From Croceibacterium xixiisoli (GTDB lineage Bacteria; Pseudomonadota; Alphaproteobacteria; Sphingomonadales; Sphingomonadaceae), in contig NZ_WTYJ01000001.1 of NCBI RefSeq assembly GCF_009827305.1, positions 124,001 to 188,000 on the forward strand: a stretch of DNA of 64,000 nucleotides, given 5' to 3'. Position numbers and translations under genes: made by a program. The notes under the pieces are model-generated. The model had not been told where the DNA came from and made no database searches. It was given only the letters and a program-made list of their open reading frames with translations. The number at the start of each line of letters is the position of its first letter. The stretch's first letter is position 1. Positions 17,101-25,012 of this stretch are shown piece after piece.

Positions 17101-18252
17101 TTACCCCAGCCGCTGGCCGACCAGGGTCACGAAGATGCTGGCCGCCACGGGCAGCAGCGCATCGTCGAAATCATAGGCCGGGTTGTGGCACATGGCGCTG
17201 TCCTGCCCCAGGAACAGATAGGCGCCGGGGGCCGATTGCAGGAACAGCGCGAAATCATCGGTGAAGGGGAAGGGGGCGTGATCGCGGATCACGGCATCGG
17301 CGCCCAGCACCGCGGCGCAGGCCGCTGCTGCGCGGTCGGCGCCTTCGGGGGCGTTCACGCAGGGTGGTACTTCTGCCAGCACATTGCAGCGGATGGTGCA
17401 GCCGGTCAGCGTGGCGATGCCGTCGCAGGCGGCGCGCAGCCGGTCGAACAGCAGCGCCTGCACCTGCGGATTGAGCGCGCGCAGCGTGCCGCTGAGTTTG
17501 GCGGAGGCAGGGATGATATTGTGCGAGGTGCCCGCTTGCAGCGAACACACGGTGATCAGGCCCGATTCCGCCGGATCGACATAGCGCCCGACGATGGAGG
17601 AGATTTCGGTCGCCAGCCGCGCGGCGGCCTGCACCGGATCGGTGGCCTTGAAGAAGGCCGCGCCATGGCCGCCCACGCCGTCGATCTCCACCTCCCACAC
17701 GATATAGCCGTTGAGGGTGGAGCCGGTGCGCACCCCGGCGGTGCCGGGTGCGAGCAATGGCATGTTGTGAAAAGCGTACACCTCATCGAAGGCGAAGCGT
17801 TCGAGCAGCCCGTCGGCGATCATCGCGCGGGCGCCCAGGCCGTTTTCCTCGGCCGGCTGGAAGATCAGCACCACGCGCCCGCTGGCGGGCGGGTTGGCGG
17901 CCAGATGGCGCGCAACGCCCAGCAGCGCGGCGGTATGGCCGTCATGGCCGCAGGCATGGGCCACGCCGCTGGTCAGGGAATGCCAGTCGCGCCCGCCCTC
18001 ATCGCTCATCGGCAGGGCATCCATATCGGCGCGCAGGGCAATGGAGGGGCCAGGGGCCGCGCCTTCGATCACCGCGACCACGCCGGTGCCGCCAATCCCG
18101 GTTTCCGGGTTCAGACCCCATTCGCGCAGCCGATCCGCCACCAGCGCGGCCGTGCGGTTTTCCTCGAACGAAAGTTCGGGATGGCGATGGATATCGCGGC
18201 GCCATGCGGTCATGTCCGGGGCGATGGCTTGCAGCTGCGGTAGGATGTTCAC
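17101..18252 (-). CDS. M20-family amidohydrolase (hippurate hydrolase-like)
   Basis: About 383 residues from the GTG start at 18252 (AAGGAAC upstream); the frame is open to 18306. M20D peptidase signatures are visible: WRRDIHRHPELSFEE at the start, RADMDALPM, the metal ligands in ACGHDGH, PAEENGLGARAMI and, near the end, MCHNPAYDFDD. The family removes acyl groups from N-acyl amino acids or cleaves small amides in the cytoplasm. Its place between entA and the ferric-siderophore importer suggests it could process a catechol-amino acid product or a breakdown amide, but this is inference. It is divergent from the permease, with a Fur-like site between them. Confidence 0.88.
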   Translation of the reverse strand: MNILPQLQAIAPDMTAWRRDIHRHPELSFEENRTAALVADRLREWGLNPETGIGGTGVVAVIEGAAPGPSIALRADMDALPMSDEGGRDWHSLTSGVAHACGHDGHTAALLGVARHLAANPPASGRVVLIFQPAEENGLGARAMIADGLLERFAFDEVYAFHNMPLLAPGTAGVRTGSTLNGYIVWEVEIDGVGGHGAAFFKATDPVQAAARLATEISSIVGRYVDPAESGLITVCSLQAGTSHNIIPASAKLSGTLRALNPQVQALLFDRLRAACDGIATLTGCTIRCNVLAEVPPCVNAPEGADRAAAACAAVLGADAVIRDHAPFPFTDDFALFLQSAPGAYLFLGQDSAMCHNPAYDFDDALLPVAASIFVTLVGQRLG

Positions 18253-18371
18253 GCGATCATTGTTCCTTGTGCTGACCGGCTCCAAACATGGGGCGGGCAA
18301 AATCACAACCCGGCTTGGGCGGAAAATTCACCTGTGGTGGCGTGTGGCGCCGAACAGGGCGGGGCGACAGT

Positions 18372-18386
18372 TGCCAGTGATTATCA
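18372..18386. promoter_or_regulatory. Putative Fur box between amidohydrolase and siderophore permease
   Basis: TGCCAGTGATTATCA fits a 7-1-7 Fur site: the right half ATTATCA is ideal and the left half keeps TGC and the final T. It sits in the divergent promoter region between 18252 (minus) and the permease start (plus), so one bound repressor could control both. Consensus-based only. Confidence 0.45.
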
Positions 18387-18457
18387 ATTTGCTACAGCGC
18401 CGGGCATATCCGGGGTGGTTCCACGTGGAACCTGCGAAGATCCGCCCGCTGGCTGTC

Positions 18458-19543
18458 GTGAAGGAAGACGCGCTGCACACTCCCGCTCCCGCTACGGTGC
18501 CCGATCATCGGGATATGGCCGCTGCCTATCGCCGGACGATCCGGCGCCGGGTGCTGATCCTGCTGGTGATGCTGGTGGTGGGGATCGCGGCCTTTGCACT
18601 CGATATCTCGACCGGTCCTTCACCCCTAGCGCTGCGCGATGTCTGGTCCGGGCTGTTCGATCCGGGCAGCCTGACCCCGCCGGAGGTGACGATCATCCGC
18701 GACGTCCGCCTGCCCTATGCGCTGATGGCGATATTGGTGGGCGTGTCGCTGTCGCTGGCAGGTGCGGAGATGCAGACCATCCTGAACAATCCGCTGGCCA
18801 GCCCCTTCACCCTGGGTGTGTCCTCCGCGGCATCGTTCGGCGCAGCACTGGCGATTGTGCTCGGGCTCAGCCTGCCCTTCGTGCCGGGCGACTGGATGGT
18901 GCCGATCAATGCCTTCATCTGCGCCTTTGCCTCCGTCCTGTTGCTCGAAGCCCTGGCGCGCAGCCGTGCCGCCGGGGTGGAAGGGGTGGTGCTGTTCGGC
19001 ATTGCGCTGGTGTTTACCTTCAATGCGCTGGTGGCGCTGATCCAGTTCGTCGCATCGCAGGAAGCGCTGTCCCAGCTGGTGTTCTGGAGCATGGGATCGC
19101 TGGGCCGGGCGACCTGGACCAATCTGGCGGTGCTGGGGCTGGTGGTGCTGGTGGTACTGCCGTTTTCCATGCGCGCGGCCAATGCGATGACCGCGCTGCG
19201 GCTGGGTGAGGATCGCGCGCGCAGTTTTGGCATCGATGTGCAGAAGCTGCGCTTCGCCTCCCTGCTGCGGATCAGCGCGCTGGCGGCGACATCGGTCGCT
19301 TTCGTCGGCACGATCGGCTTCATCGGGCTGGTGGGGCCGCATATCGCGCGGATGCTGCTGGGCGAAGATCACCGTTTCCTGCTGCCGGCATCGATGCTGA
19401 CCGGGGCGGTGATCATGTCGCTGGCCTCGGTCGCCAGCAAGATCATGGTGCCCGGCGTGTTGCTGCCGGTGGGCATCGTCACATCGATGATCGGGGTGCC
19501 GGTGTTCCTGGCCCTGATCCTCCGCCGCCCGGACCGCGCCTGA
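18458..19543 (+). CDS. Ferric-siderophore ABC transporter permease (FecCD/FepD family)
   Basis: A multi-spanning permease of the BtuC/FecCD type. Typical segments are VRLPYALMAILVGVSLSLAG, the NPLASPFTLGVSSAASFGA loop, and FVGTIGFIGLVGPHIARMLLG, the cytoplasmic L-loop that docks on the ATPase. Only one permease gene is present, so it probably works as a homodimer, unlike FepD/FepG. The start is uncertain: GTG 18458 is used, while ATG 18515 or GTG 18425 are alternatives; the frame runs on upstream inside the opposite gene. It overlaps the ATPase gene as TGATG. It should carry the ferric-catecholate across the inner membrane. Confidence 0.92.
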   Translation: MKEDALHTPAPATVPDHRDMAAAYRRTIRRRVLILLVMLVVGIAAFALDISTGPSPLALRDVWSGLFDPGSLTPPEVTIIRDVRLPYALMAILVGVSLSLAGAEMQTILNNPLASPFTLGVSSAASFGAALAIVLGLSLPFVPGDWMVPINAFICAFASVLLLEALARSRAAGVEGVVLFGIALVFTFNALVALIQFVASQEALSQLVFWSMGSLGRATWTNLAVLGLVVLVVLPFSMRAANAMTALRLGEDRARSFGIDVQKLRFASLLRISALAATSVAFVGTIGFIGLVGPHIARMLLGEDHRFLLPASMLTGAVIMSLASVASKIMVPGVLLPVGIVTSMIGVPVFLALILRRPDRA

Positions 19544-20337
19544 TGAGCTATACTGACGAGCTGACCATTACTGGCCTGGGCGCAGCCTATGCCCGGCGCC
19601 AGATCATCGCCGATCTGTCGCTGGCGCCGATGCAGCCGGGACAGGTGATATCGCTGATCGGGCCCAATGCGGCGGGCAAGACCACGCTGCTGCGATCGAT
19701 CGCCGGGCTGCACCCGACCACCGGTTCCCAGCTTCTGGGCACGCGCGAGCTGACGCATATGGCGCTGGCCGACCGCGCCCGGCTGGTGACCTATATGCCC
19801 CAGAGCCTGCCGCAAAAGGTGGCGCTGACCGTGCTGGAGGGGGTGATTGGTGCGCTCAGGGCGTCGCCGATCGATGGGGATTCCCTGTCCGAACAGCAAT
19901 TGCTGGAAACCGCGCTGGATGTGATCGCGCGCGTGGGCATCCCGCAGCTGGCGATGACCGCGCTGGACCAGCTTTCCGGCGGGCAGCGGCAGCTGGCATC
20001 GCTGGCGCAGGCGCTGGTGCGATCACCGCGCGTGCTGTTGCTGGATGAACCGATCAGCGCGCTGGATCTGCATTATCAGCTGCGGGTGATGAAGCTGGTC
20101 AATGCGCTGGCGCGCGAACGCGGGATGATGGTGATCATGGTGCTGCATGATCTGGCGATCGCGGCCCGCTGGTCCGACCGGATCGTGGTGCTGGCACAGG
20201 GGCAGGTGGTGGCCGACGGCACGCCCGCCGAAGCGATTACCGCCGAGGTGCTGGCCCATGTCTATCGCGTGGTGGCACGGGTGGAGCCCGAAGAGACCGG
20301 CCTCAGGATCGCGATCGACGATATTCTGACCCGTTGA
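19543..20337 (+). CDS. Ferric-siderophore ABC transporter ATP-binding protein (FepC type)
   Basis: A 264-residue ABC ATPase. The Walker A is GPNAAGKTT (about residue 40), the signature LSGGQRQLASLAQALV, the Walker B VLLLDEPISALD, and the switch His is in MVLHDLAIAA. It pairs with the upstream permease (1-base overlap) and the binding protein at 21976-23214 to form the inner-membrane importer. A perfect hairpin terminator follows at once. Confidence 0.95.
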   Translation: MSYTDELTITGLGAAYARRQIIADLSLAPMQPGQVISLIGPNAAGKTTLLRSIAGLHPTTGSQLLGTRELTHMALADRARLVTYMPQSLPQKVALTVLEGVIGALRASPIDGDSLSEQQLLETALDVIARVGIPQLAMTALDQLSGGQRQLASLAQALVRSPRVLLLDEPISALDLHYQLRVMKLVNALARERGMMVIMVLHDLAIAARWSDRIVVLAQGQVVADGTPAEAITAEVLAHVYRVVARVEPEETGLRIAIDDILTR

Positions 20338-20379
20338 AACAAGAAGGGCGCCTGCATCGCTGCAGGCGCCCTTCTTGTT
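20338..20379. terminator. Perfect 19-bp hairpin between convergent genes
   Basis: AACAAGAAGGGCGCCTGCA and its exact complement are separated by the 4-base loop TCGC. The stem starts at the base after the ATPase stop codon. Lying between a plus-strand operon and a minus-strand gene, and symmetric, it can serve as a bidirectional terminator, though the U-tract is only CTTCTTGTT. Confidence 0.85.
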
Positions 20380-20431
20380 GGGTGCCGTCAGAACTGCCCG
20401 GCCCATCAGGACCAGGCAGTCATCCGACAGA

Positions 20432-21871
20432 TCAGCGCGGACGGATGCGCAGGACGGTGTCGCCTTCTTCACCGCGTGCCGCTGCCGACTTGTCGACCGC
20501 GAAGACGGTGCCGTTCGGGCCGACCGAAACGTGGTTGGCCATCGGCGCCGGGCCCAGGTTGGCCACGATCTTGCCGTCGACATCGGTCACCGCGATGGTG
20601 CCGGCGCCGCGGTTGGCGACATAGGCCAGGCGCTTGACCGGATCGAAAGCGACGTTCAGCGCGCCGGCGCCGATCGGCGTATCGGCGATGACATTGCCGG
20701 TGTTGCCATCCAGCACGACCAGATTGTCGCTGCCCTGCGCGGCGACGAAGATACGGCCGGTCTGCGGATCATTCGATACGCCGATCGCCTGACGGACGCC
20801 GGGCACGCGCAGCACCTTTTCGACCGCATCGGTCTGGGTGTTGATGATTGCCACTTCCGCCGTCGACAGGCTGACGACGTAAAGCTTGTGGTTGGTGGCA
20901 TCGAGCGACTGGCTGGCGGCGGAGAATTCTTCGCCACGGACGCCGGACTGGATGGTGATGGTCTTGGCGACTTCATTGTTGGCAGTGTTGAACACCACCA
21001 CTTCGGGGTGACCGGTGGCGCTGACGAAAGCCTTGTTCAGCGACTGATCCACCACGACATCGCGCGGGTGGCCAACGGTTTCGGGCGCGAACTGCTTGAC
21101 CAGTTCCAGGTTCGACTGGCGATAGACGCCGACGGTGTTCTGGCGGGTGTTGGTGACCCACACCGTATCATGCGCGTCATCCACGCCCACGCCATAGACC
21201 GCGAACAGGCCGGGGCGGGTATCGGTATCTGTGGGGGCGCCGGGGCGTGCCGGGCCGGGGCGTGCCGGTGCGGCCGCGGGCGAGATGCGGGCGATGATCG
21301 CCATGGTTTCCGCGTTCAGCTTCAGCAATTCGGAATCTCGTACCGGCGGGCGGCCGACGGCCGAGGTGACGAACAGAGCGTTGTTCTTCGCGCTGAAGGC
21401 CGACTGATAGAGGCCACGGGCGGCCTGGGCTTCGGTCAGGGTGAAGTTGGACTGGCCCGACAGCGGAACGGTGGGCGAAACCTTCAGTTCAGCGACCTGC
21501 GCCGAATAGGGGCCCTGTGCGACGACGACGATCGGGTGCGTGCCATAGACGGCATTGGCCGGCACGGTGATGCTGCCTTCGATCTTGCCTTCGGCATTGG
21601 CGGTCAGTGCGCCGCCGGCCAGCGCTTCGGCGCCGTAATAGAGCGCGACCTTCTGGTTCGGCTGGAAGCCTTCGCCAGAGACGGTGACCTGAGAGCCGGC
21701 TTCGATCGGCTTGCCGCGTTCGGCAGCGGAGAAGTTGACGCGCGCTTCGGAATTGCGGTCCAGCGTGGTGAAGGCAGCCTGGGCGTGCGCAACGCTGGCG
21801 CCGGCCAGCAGCGAGCCGGCAATCAGCAGGCTGAGGCCCGAACGCCGGAACCGGTGGGTAAGAGATGCCAT
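20432..21871 (-). CDS. Secreted YncE-like beta-propeller protein
   Basis: A 479-residue exported protein with a signal peptide (cleavage near AHAQ). An N-terminal beta-sandwich (about 35-150, IPT/Ig-like: GKPIEAGSQVTVSGEGFQ) is followed by repeated propeller blades of the YVTN/YncE type (LFAVYGVGVDDAHDTVWVTN, KLYVVSLSTAEVAIIN, GRIFVAAQGSDNLVVLD, RLAYVANRGAGTIAV). E. coli YncE is a Fur-repressed periplasmic propeller of unclear role; the location here inside a siderophore locus fits that regulation. A strong AGGAGGAAA ribosome site precedes the ATG. It lies 104 bases after the binding-protein gene on the same strand, so it may be co-transcribed. Confidence 0.82.
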   Translation of the reverse strand: MASLTHRFRRSGLSLLIAGSLLAGASVAHAQAAFTTLDRNSEARVNFSAAERGKPIEAGSQVTVSGEGFQPNQKVALYYGAEALAGGALTANAEGKIEGSITVPANAVYGTHPIVVVAQGPYSAQVAELKVSPTVPLSGQSNFTLTEAQAARGLYQSAFSAKNNALFVTSAVGRPPVRDSELLKLNAETMAIIARISPAAAPARPGPARPGAPTDTDTRPGLFAVYGVGVDDAHDTVWVTNTRQNTVGVYRQSNLELVKQFAPETVGHPRDVVVDQSLNKAFVSATGHPEVVVFNTANNEVAKTITIQSGVRGEEFSAASQSLDATNHKLYVVSLSTAEVAIINTQTDAVEKVLRVPGVRQAIGVSNDPQTGRIFVAAQGSDNLVVLDGNTGNVIADTPIGAGALNVAFDPVKRLAYVANRGAGTIAVTDVDGKIVANLGPAPMANHVSVGPNGTVFAVDKSAAARGEEGDTVLRIRPR

Positions 21872-21975
21872 TGGGTATTTCCTCCTGTTATGTCTCGAAC
21901 GAAATTGGCGGATGATTCATCCGGATAGGGAGCCCGGAGCCGGGCGTTTGCGAAAATCCTGTCAGCGGGCGGCGG

Positions 21976-23214
21976 TCAGCGCTGGTCCACCCAATAGACC
22001 CCCTGGTAGGGGATGGAGAGGAACCGGCTGTTGATCGCTTGCAGCGTGGCGGCCGGATCGACATCGGCGAATTCGGCCGGGTGGATCCATTTGGCGAAAG
22101 CCTCGATCGCGACGATATCGAGCGGCGAATTGATCAACTGATGCGAAAAGCCATGTGCGCGGCCTTCGCGCACGGCGGTCAGGCCAGAAATGCCGCGACG
22201 GGCGGCGACTTTCAGCAGCGATGCGCGCGCGGTCGCCTCGTCATAACCGGCGCCGAGCACCAGCCCGCCGGCTTTGGCCAGATGCGGGCCGCCGGTGGCG
22301 ATATAGACGTGAGGGTCGCGGGAGATCACATATTCCAGGTTCAGCTTGCCGAAGGACTGATCGATCACATCGGCGCCGATGTTGTGGCCGCCGACGAAAT
22401 TGATGTAATCGCCGATATTGCCCTTGCCCGGGGAGTTGCAGCAATCGGCATTGATGCCAGCATGCGCCTCCAGAAACACGGTCGGGCGGTTGTCCTTGGC
22501 GAGCGAGGCGACCCGGTCGGCGATGGTTTTCATCCGTTCGGCGCGGAAGGCGATGAAGTTTTCGGCCTGTTCCTGCCGCCCGGTCAGATTGCCGAGGATG
22601 CGCAGGCTTTTTTCCAGATTTTCGAACGGCTTGACGAAGAAGTCGACGATCACCACGCGAATGCCGGCGGCCTCGACCTGGGCGATCTGAGCCTCGGTCA
22701 CGCCGCTTTCGAGCGAGAGCAGGGCGACATCGGGCTTGGCCGCGAGCAGCGATTCGAGATCGAAGGCGCCGGCGGAGCTGCCGATCTTGGGCAGATTGGC
22801 CAGCTGCGGCGATTTGCGCAGCAGCTGCTGATAGGTTTCATCGCCCAGGCGGTTCACATCCTGCGGCCAGGCCGACAGCAGCGACACCGGATCGGGGTGG
22901 ATCAGGCCGAGCGCGACGAGATAGCGGCTGTCATCGATGGCGATGCGGGTGGCCGGGCCGGCCAGGGTGATGGGGCGCCCGCGCACATCGGTCAGCTCTG
23001 CGCTGGCCGCATCGGCCGCGGGCGCCGCATCATGGGTGCCGCGCCAATAGAAGGACGCACCCAGCAGGGCGACGATGGCGATGGCCAGCACGATCAGCAG
23101 GTTGGACCGCCGACGGGTGCCCGGACCCGAATTTTTGTCTAGAGTGGTAATCTCTGTTCCCCTGCCGGTTGCCCGCTTGCGGCACGCTCTCACGGATTTG
23201 ATAATGATTTGCAA
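21976..23214 (-). CDS. Siderophore ABC transporter substrate-binding protein (FepB-like)
   Basis: A periplasmic binding protein of the cluster A-2 type (TroA/FepB fold). After an Arg-rich N-terminus comes one membrane segment (NLLIVLAIAIVALLGASFYW) that may be an uncleaved anchor. VRGRPITLAGPATRIAIDD and LESLLAAKPDVALLSLESG are typical of Fe-siderophore binders. The coordinates give the longest ATG frame. However, that ATG lies against a Fur-like box and has no ribosome site. A better initiation context is an in-frame ATT at 23151 with AGGGGA six bases upstream, giving MTTLDKNSGPG...; GTG 23193 is another option. It delivers the ferric siderophore to the ABC permease. Confidence 0.87.
   Translation of the reverse strand: MQIIIKSVRACRKRATGRGTEITTLDKNSGPGTRRRSNLLIVLAIAIVALLGASFYWRGTHDAAPAADAASAELTDVRGRPITLAGPATRIAIDDSRYLVALGLIHPDPVSLLSAWPQDVNRLGDETYQQLLRKSPQLANLPKIGSSAGAFDLESLLAAKPDVALLSLESGVTEAQIAQVEAAGIRVVIVDFFVKPFENLEKSLRILGNLTGRQEQAENFIAFRAERMKTIADRVASLAKDNRPTVFLEAHAGINADCCNSPGKGNIGDYINFVGGHNIGADVIDQSFGKLNLEYVISRDPHVYIATGGPHLAKAGGLVLGAGYDEATARASLLKVAARRGISGLTAVREGRAHGFSHQLINSPLDIVAIEAFAKWIHPAEFADVDPAATLQAINSRFLSIPYQGVYWVDQR
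23199..23213. promoter_or_regulatory. Putative Fur box between binding protein and esterase
   Basis: TGATAATGATTTGCA matches the 7-1-7 Fur consensus closely: TGATAAT is an ideal left half and ATTTGCA an ideal alphaproteobacterial right half. It lies between the divergent binding-protein and esterase genes, 10 bases before the first esterase ATG. It is the strongest of the three Fur-like sites in the locus. Confidence 0.65.
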
Positions 23215-23223
23215 GAGTGATTC

Positions 23224-24081
23224 ATGGAAAGCATAAGCGGAATTCGATCAATGGATGATGCGGATGGCGCGATGCCCGAGGGTGGCCCCTATATTCTGAG
23301 CGGCGCGGAGACGCATTTTCGGCGGTCGGCCATCACTGGCGATGTCTATCGTATCGATATTGCGATTCCCACCGCAACAGCGCCCGAAGCCGGCTGGCCG
23401 GTGATTTTTCTGCTTGATGCCGGGGGCTGTTTCGCGACCGGCGTTGAGGCGATGCGGCGGATGAGCCGGCGGCCCGATGCGACCGGGGTGGAGCCGGCGG
23501 TGGTGGTGGGGGTTGCGCTGCAGAGCGCGGATGTGGCCCTGCGCCGGCGGGACTTTACCTCCGCGCGCGGGGACGAACCGGGCGTGGGCGGGGCGGGGGA
23601 TTTCCTCGCCTTGCTGCAGGGGGAGGTGCTGGCGCTGGTGGCCGGGCTGGCACCGGTCGATGCGGCGCGGCTGACGCTGTTCGGGCATTCGCTGGCCGGG
23701 TATTTCACGCTGTGGGTGCTGGCGCATCATCCCGCCAGTTTCCGGGCCTATGCCGCGATCAGCCCGTCGATCTGGTGGGATCGCGACGGGCTGATGGCGG
23801 CGCTGGGGGCGGCGCGGCTGCAGGACCGGCGGGTGATGATCGCGATCGGCGAATGGGAAGATGACCTGCCGCCCTGGCAGCAGGCGGCGCCCGGCAGCGA
23901 TCAGGTGCGCGCGCGGCGGGCGGCGCGGCAGATGGTGGCACAGGCGCGCGCGATGGGCGAATATCTGCGCGGATTGATGGGGGAAGATCGGGCGCGGTTC
24001 GAGCTGCTGCCCGAGGAGGATCATGCCTCCATCCTGTCCGCCGCGATCCCGCGCATGCTGAGGCTGGCCAGCCGCGACTGA
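23224..24081 (+). CDS. Ferric-catecholate siderophore esterase (IroE/BesA-like alpha/beta hydrolase)
   Basis: A 285-residue alpha/beta hydrolase of the esterase D/Fes-like family. Key elements are VIFLLDAGGCFATGVE (oxyanion region), the nucleophile elbow FGHSLAGYFTLW, ISPSIWWD after it, and the catalytic His in EEDHASI near the C-terminus. There is no signal peptide, so it should act in the cytoplasm, hydrolysing the serine ester backbone of the imported ferric siderophore to release iron. The ATG at 23224 lies very near the Fur-like box; ATG 23251 is a possible later start. The family also contains general esterases, so the substrate is inferred from context. Confidence 0.85.
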   Translation: MESISGIRSMDDADGAMPEGGPYILSGAETHFRRSAITGDVYRIDIAIPTATAPEAGWPVIFLLDAGGCFATGVEAMRRMSRRPDATGVEPAVVVGVALQSADVALRRRDFTSARGDEPGVGGAGDFLALLQGEVLALVAGLAPVDAARLTLFGHSLAGYFTLWVLAHHPASFRAYAAISPSIWWDRDGLMAALGAARLQDRRVMIAIGEWEDDLPPWQQAAPGSDQVRARRAARQMVAQARAMGEYLRGLMGEDRARFELLPEEDHASILSAAIPRMLRLASRD

Positions 24082-24175
24082 GCCTCTGCATCCGGCGCAT
24101 GATGATTATGCGGTGGATTTATGGGCCGGGTCTGCGAAAGCGGGGGCAGAGTTTTCCAGCAAGGACGAATGGCGC

Positions 24176-24721
24176 ATGGCCCTGACCGACAGCAGCAGAT
24201 CCTATGGCACGGTCAGCCGCGTGCTGCACTGGACCATGGCGGCCTTGCTGTTCTGGCAGTTCGGCGGGATGATCCTGAAGATGGTGCTGGGCCGGGTGCC
24301 GCTGATGGCCTTCTGGGTGGGTACCCATGCCTCGGTCGGGGCGCTGTTGCTGCTGGTGCTGATGCTGCGCGCGGGCTGGGCCTTCACGCAAAAGGCGCAG
24401 CGGCCGCCCTATGAGGCCGGGCTGATCGGGCGGGCGGCGATGCTGGGGCATTATGCGCTTTATACGCTGATGTTCGTGATCCCCTTCATTGCGCTGCTGC
24501 GGATGGCCGGATCGGGCAAGGGCGTGACGCTGTTCGGGGTGCAATTGCAGCACCCGCATGGTCAGGAAGTCGAATGGATGACCGCGCCCGGCAATGCGCT
24601 GCACGGCAATCTGGCCTGGGTGCTGCTGGCGCTGGTTGCCGGCCATGTGCTGATGGTGCTGCTGCACCGTTTCCTGTGGCGCGATGACGTGCTGAGCCGG
24701 ATGGCCGGCACTCCGGCCTGA
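24176..24721 (+). CDS. Cytochrome b561 family protein
   Basis: A 181-residue, four-helix di-haem membrane protein. Candidate haem ligands are His in RVLHW, in GTHASVGALL, in GHYALYTLMF and in LVAGHVLMVLLHRF. I chose the ATG at 24176, which has AAGGA ten bases upstream; the longer frame to 24113 has no ribosome site. Cytochromes of this type oxidise quinol or move electrons across the inner membrane. Placed 94 bases after the siderophore esterase, it may help reduce ferric iron, but this is inference. Confidence 0.88.
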   Translation: MALTDSSRSYGTVSRVLHWTMAALLFWQFGGMILKMVLGRVPLMAFWVGTHASVGALLLLVLMLRAGWAFTQKAQRPPYEAGLIGRAAMLGHYALYTLMFVIPFIALLRMAGSGKGVTLFGVQLQHPHGQEVEWMTAPGNALHGNLAWVLLALVAGHVLMVLLHRFLWRDDVLSRMAGTPA

Positions 24722-25012
24722 GGCACCCGCCGGGCGAGTCTGCCCCGGTCCATTTTCCATGAGCTGAAGATCATGCTCGGCCGCATATGCGGCGGGTGGA
24801 CAAGTGCGTCTGACGAACAAGCCATGGTTGGTCCATTAATGGAACAGTTTCACAATGAACCATTTTCATGCTGGTTTGTATGGATAATATCTCTGCAAAT
24901 GCCGGATTTTGTGCACTGCAGTATTGGATGATCTGTTCAGAAATTAGGGTTTGTTAACGATATAAGTTCTTAAACATGAATCTCAAACGGGGGTGTACCA
25001 GGAGTAAATACT
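24722..25012. promoter_or_regulatory. AT-rich control region before the pilus operon
   Basis: This 291-base gap has no gene. From about 24830 it becomes clearly more AT-rich than the surrounding DNA. It holds a perfect 12-bp palindrome TCCATTAATGGA at 24832-24843 and a related ATGAACCATTTTCAT element at about 24854. These could be an operator and promoter of the pilus genes. No regulator can be named. Confidence 0.45.
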
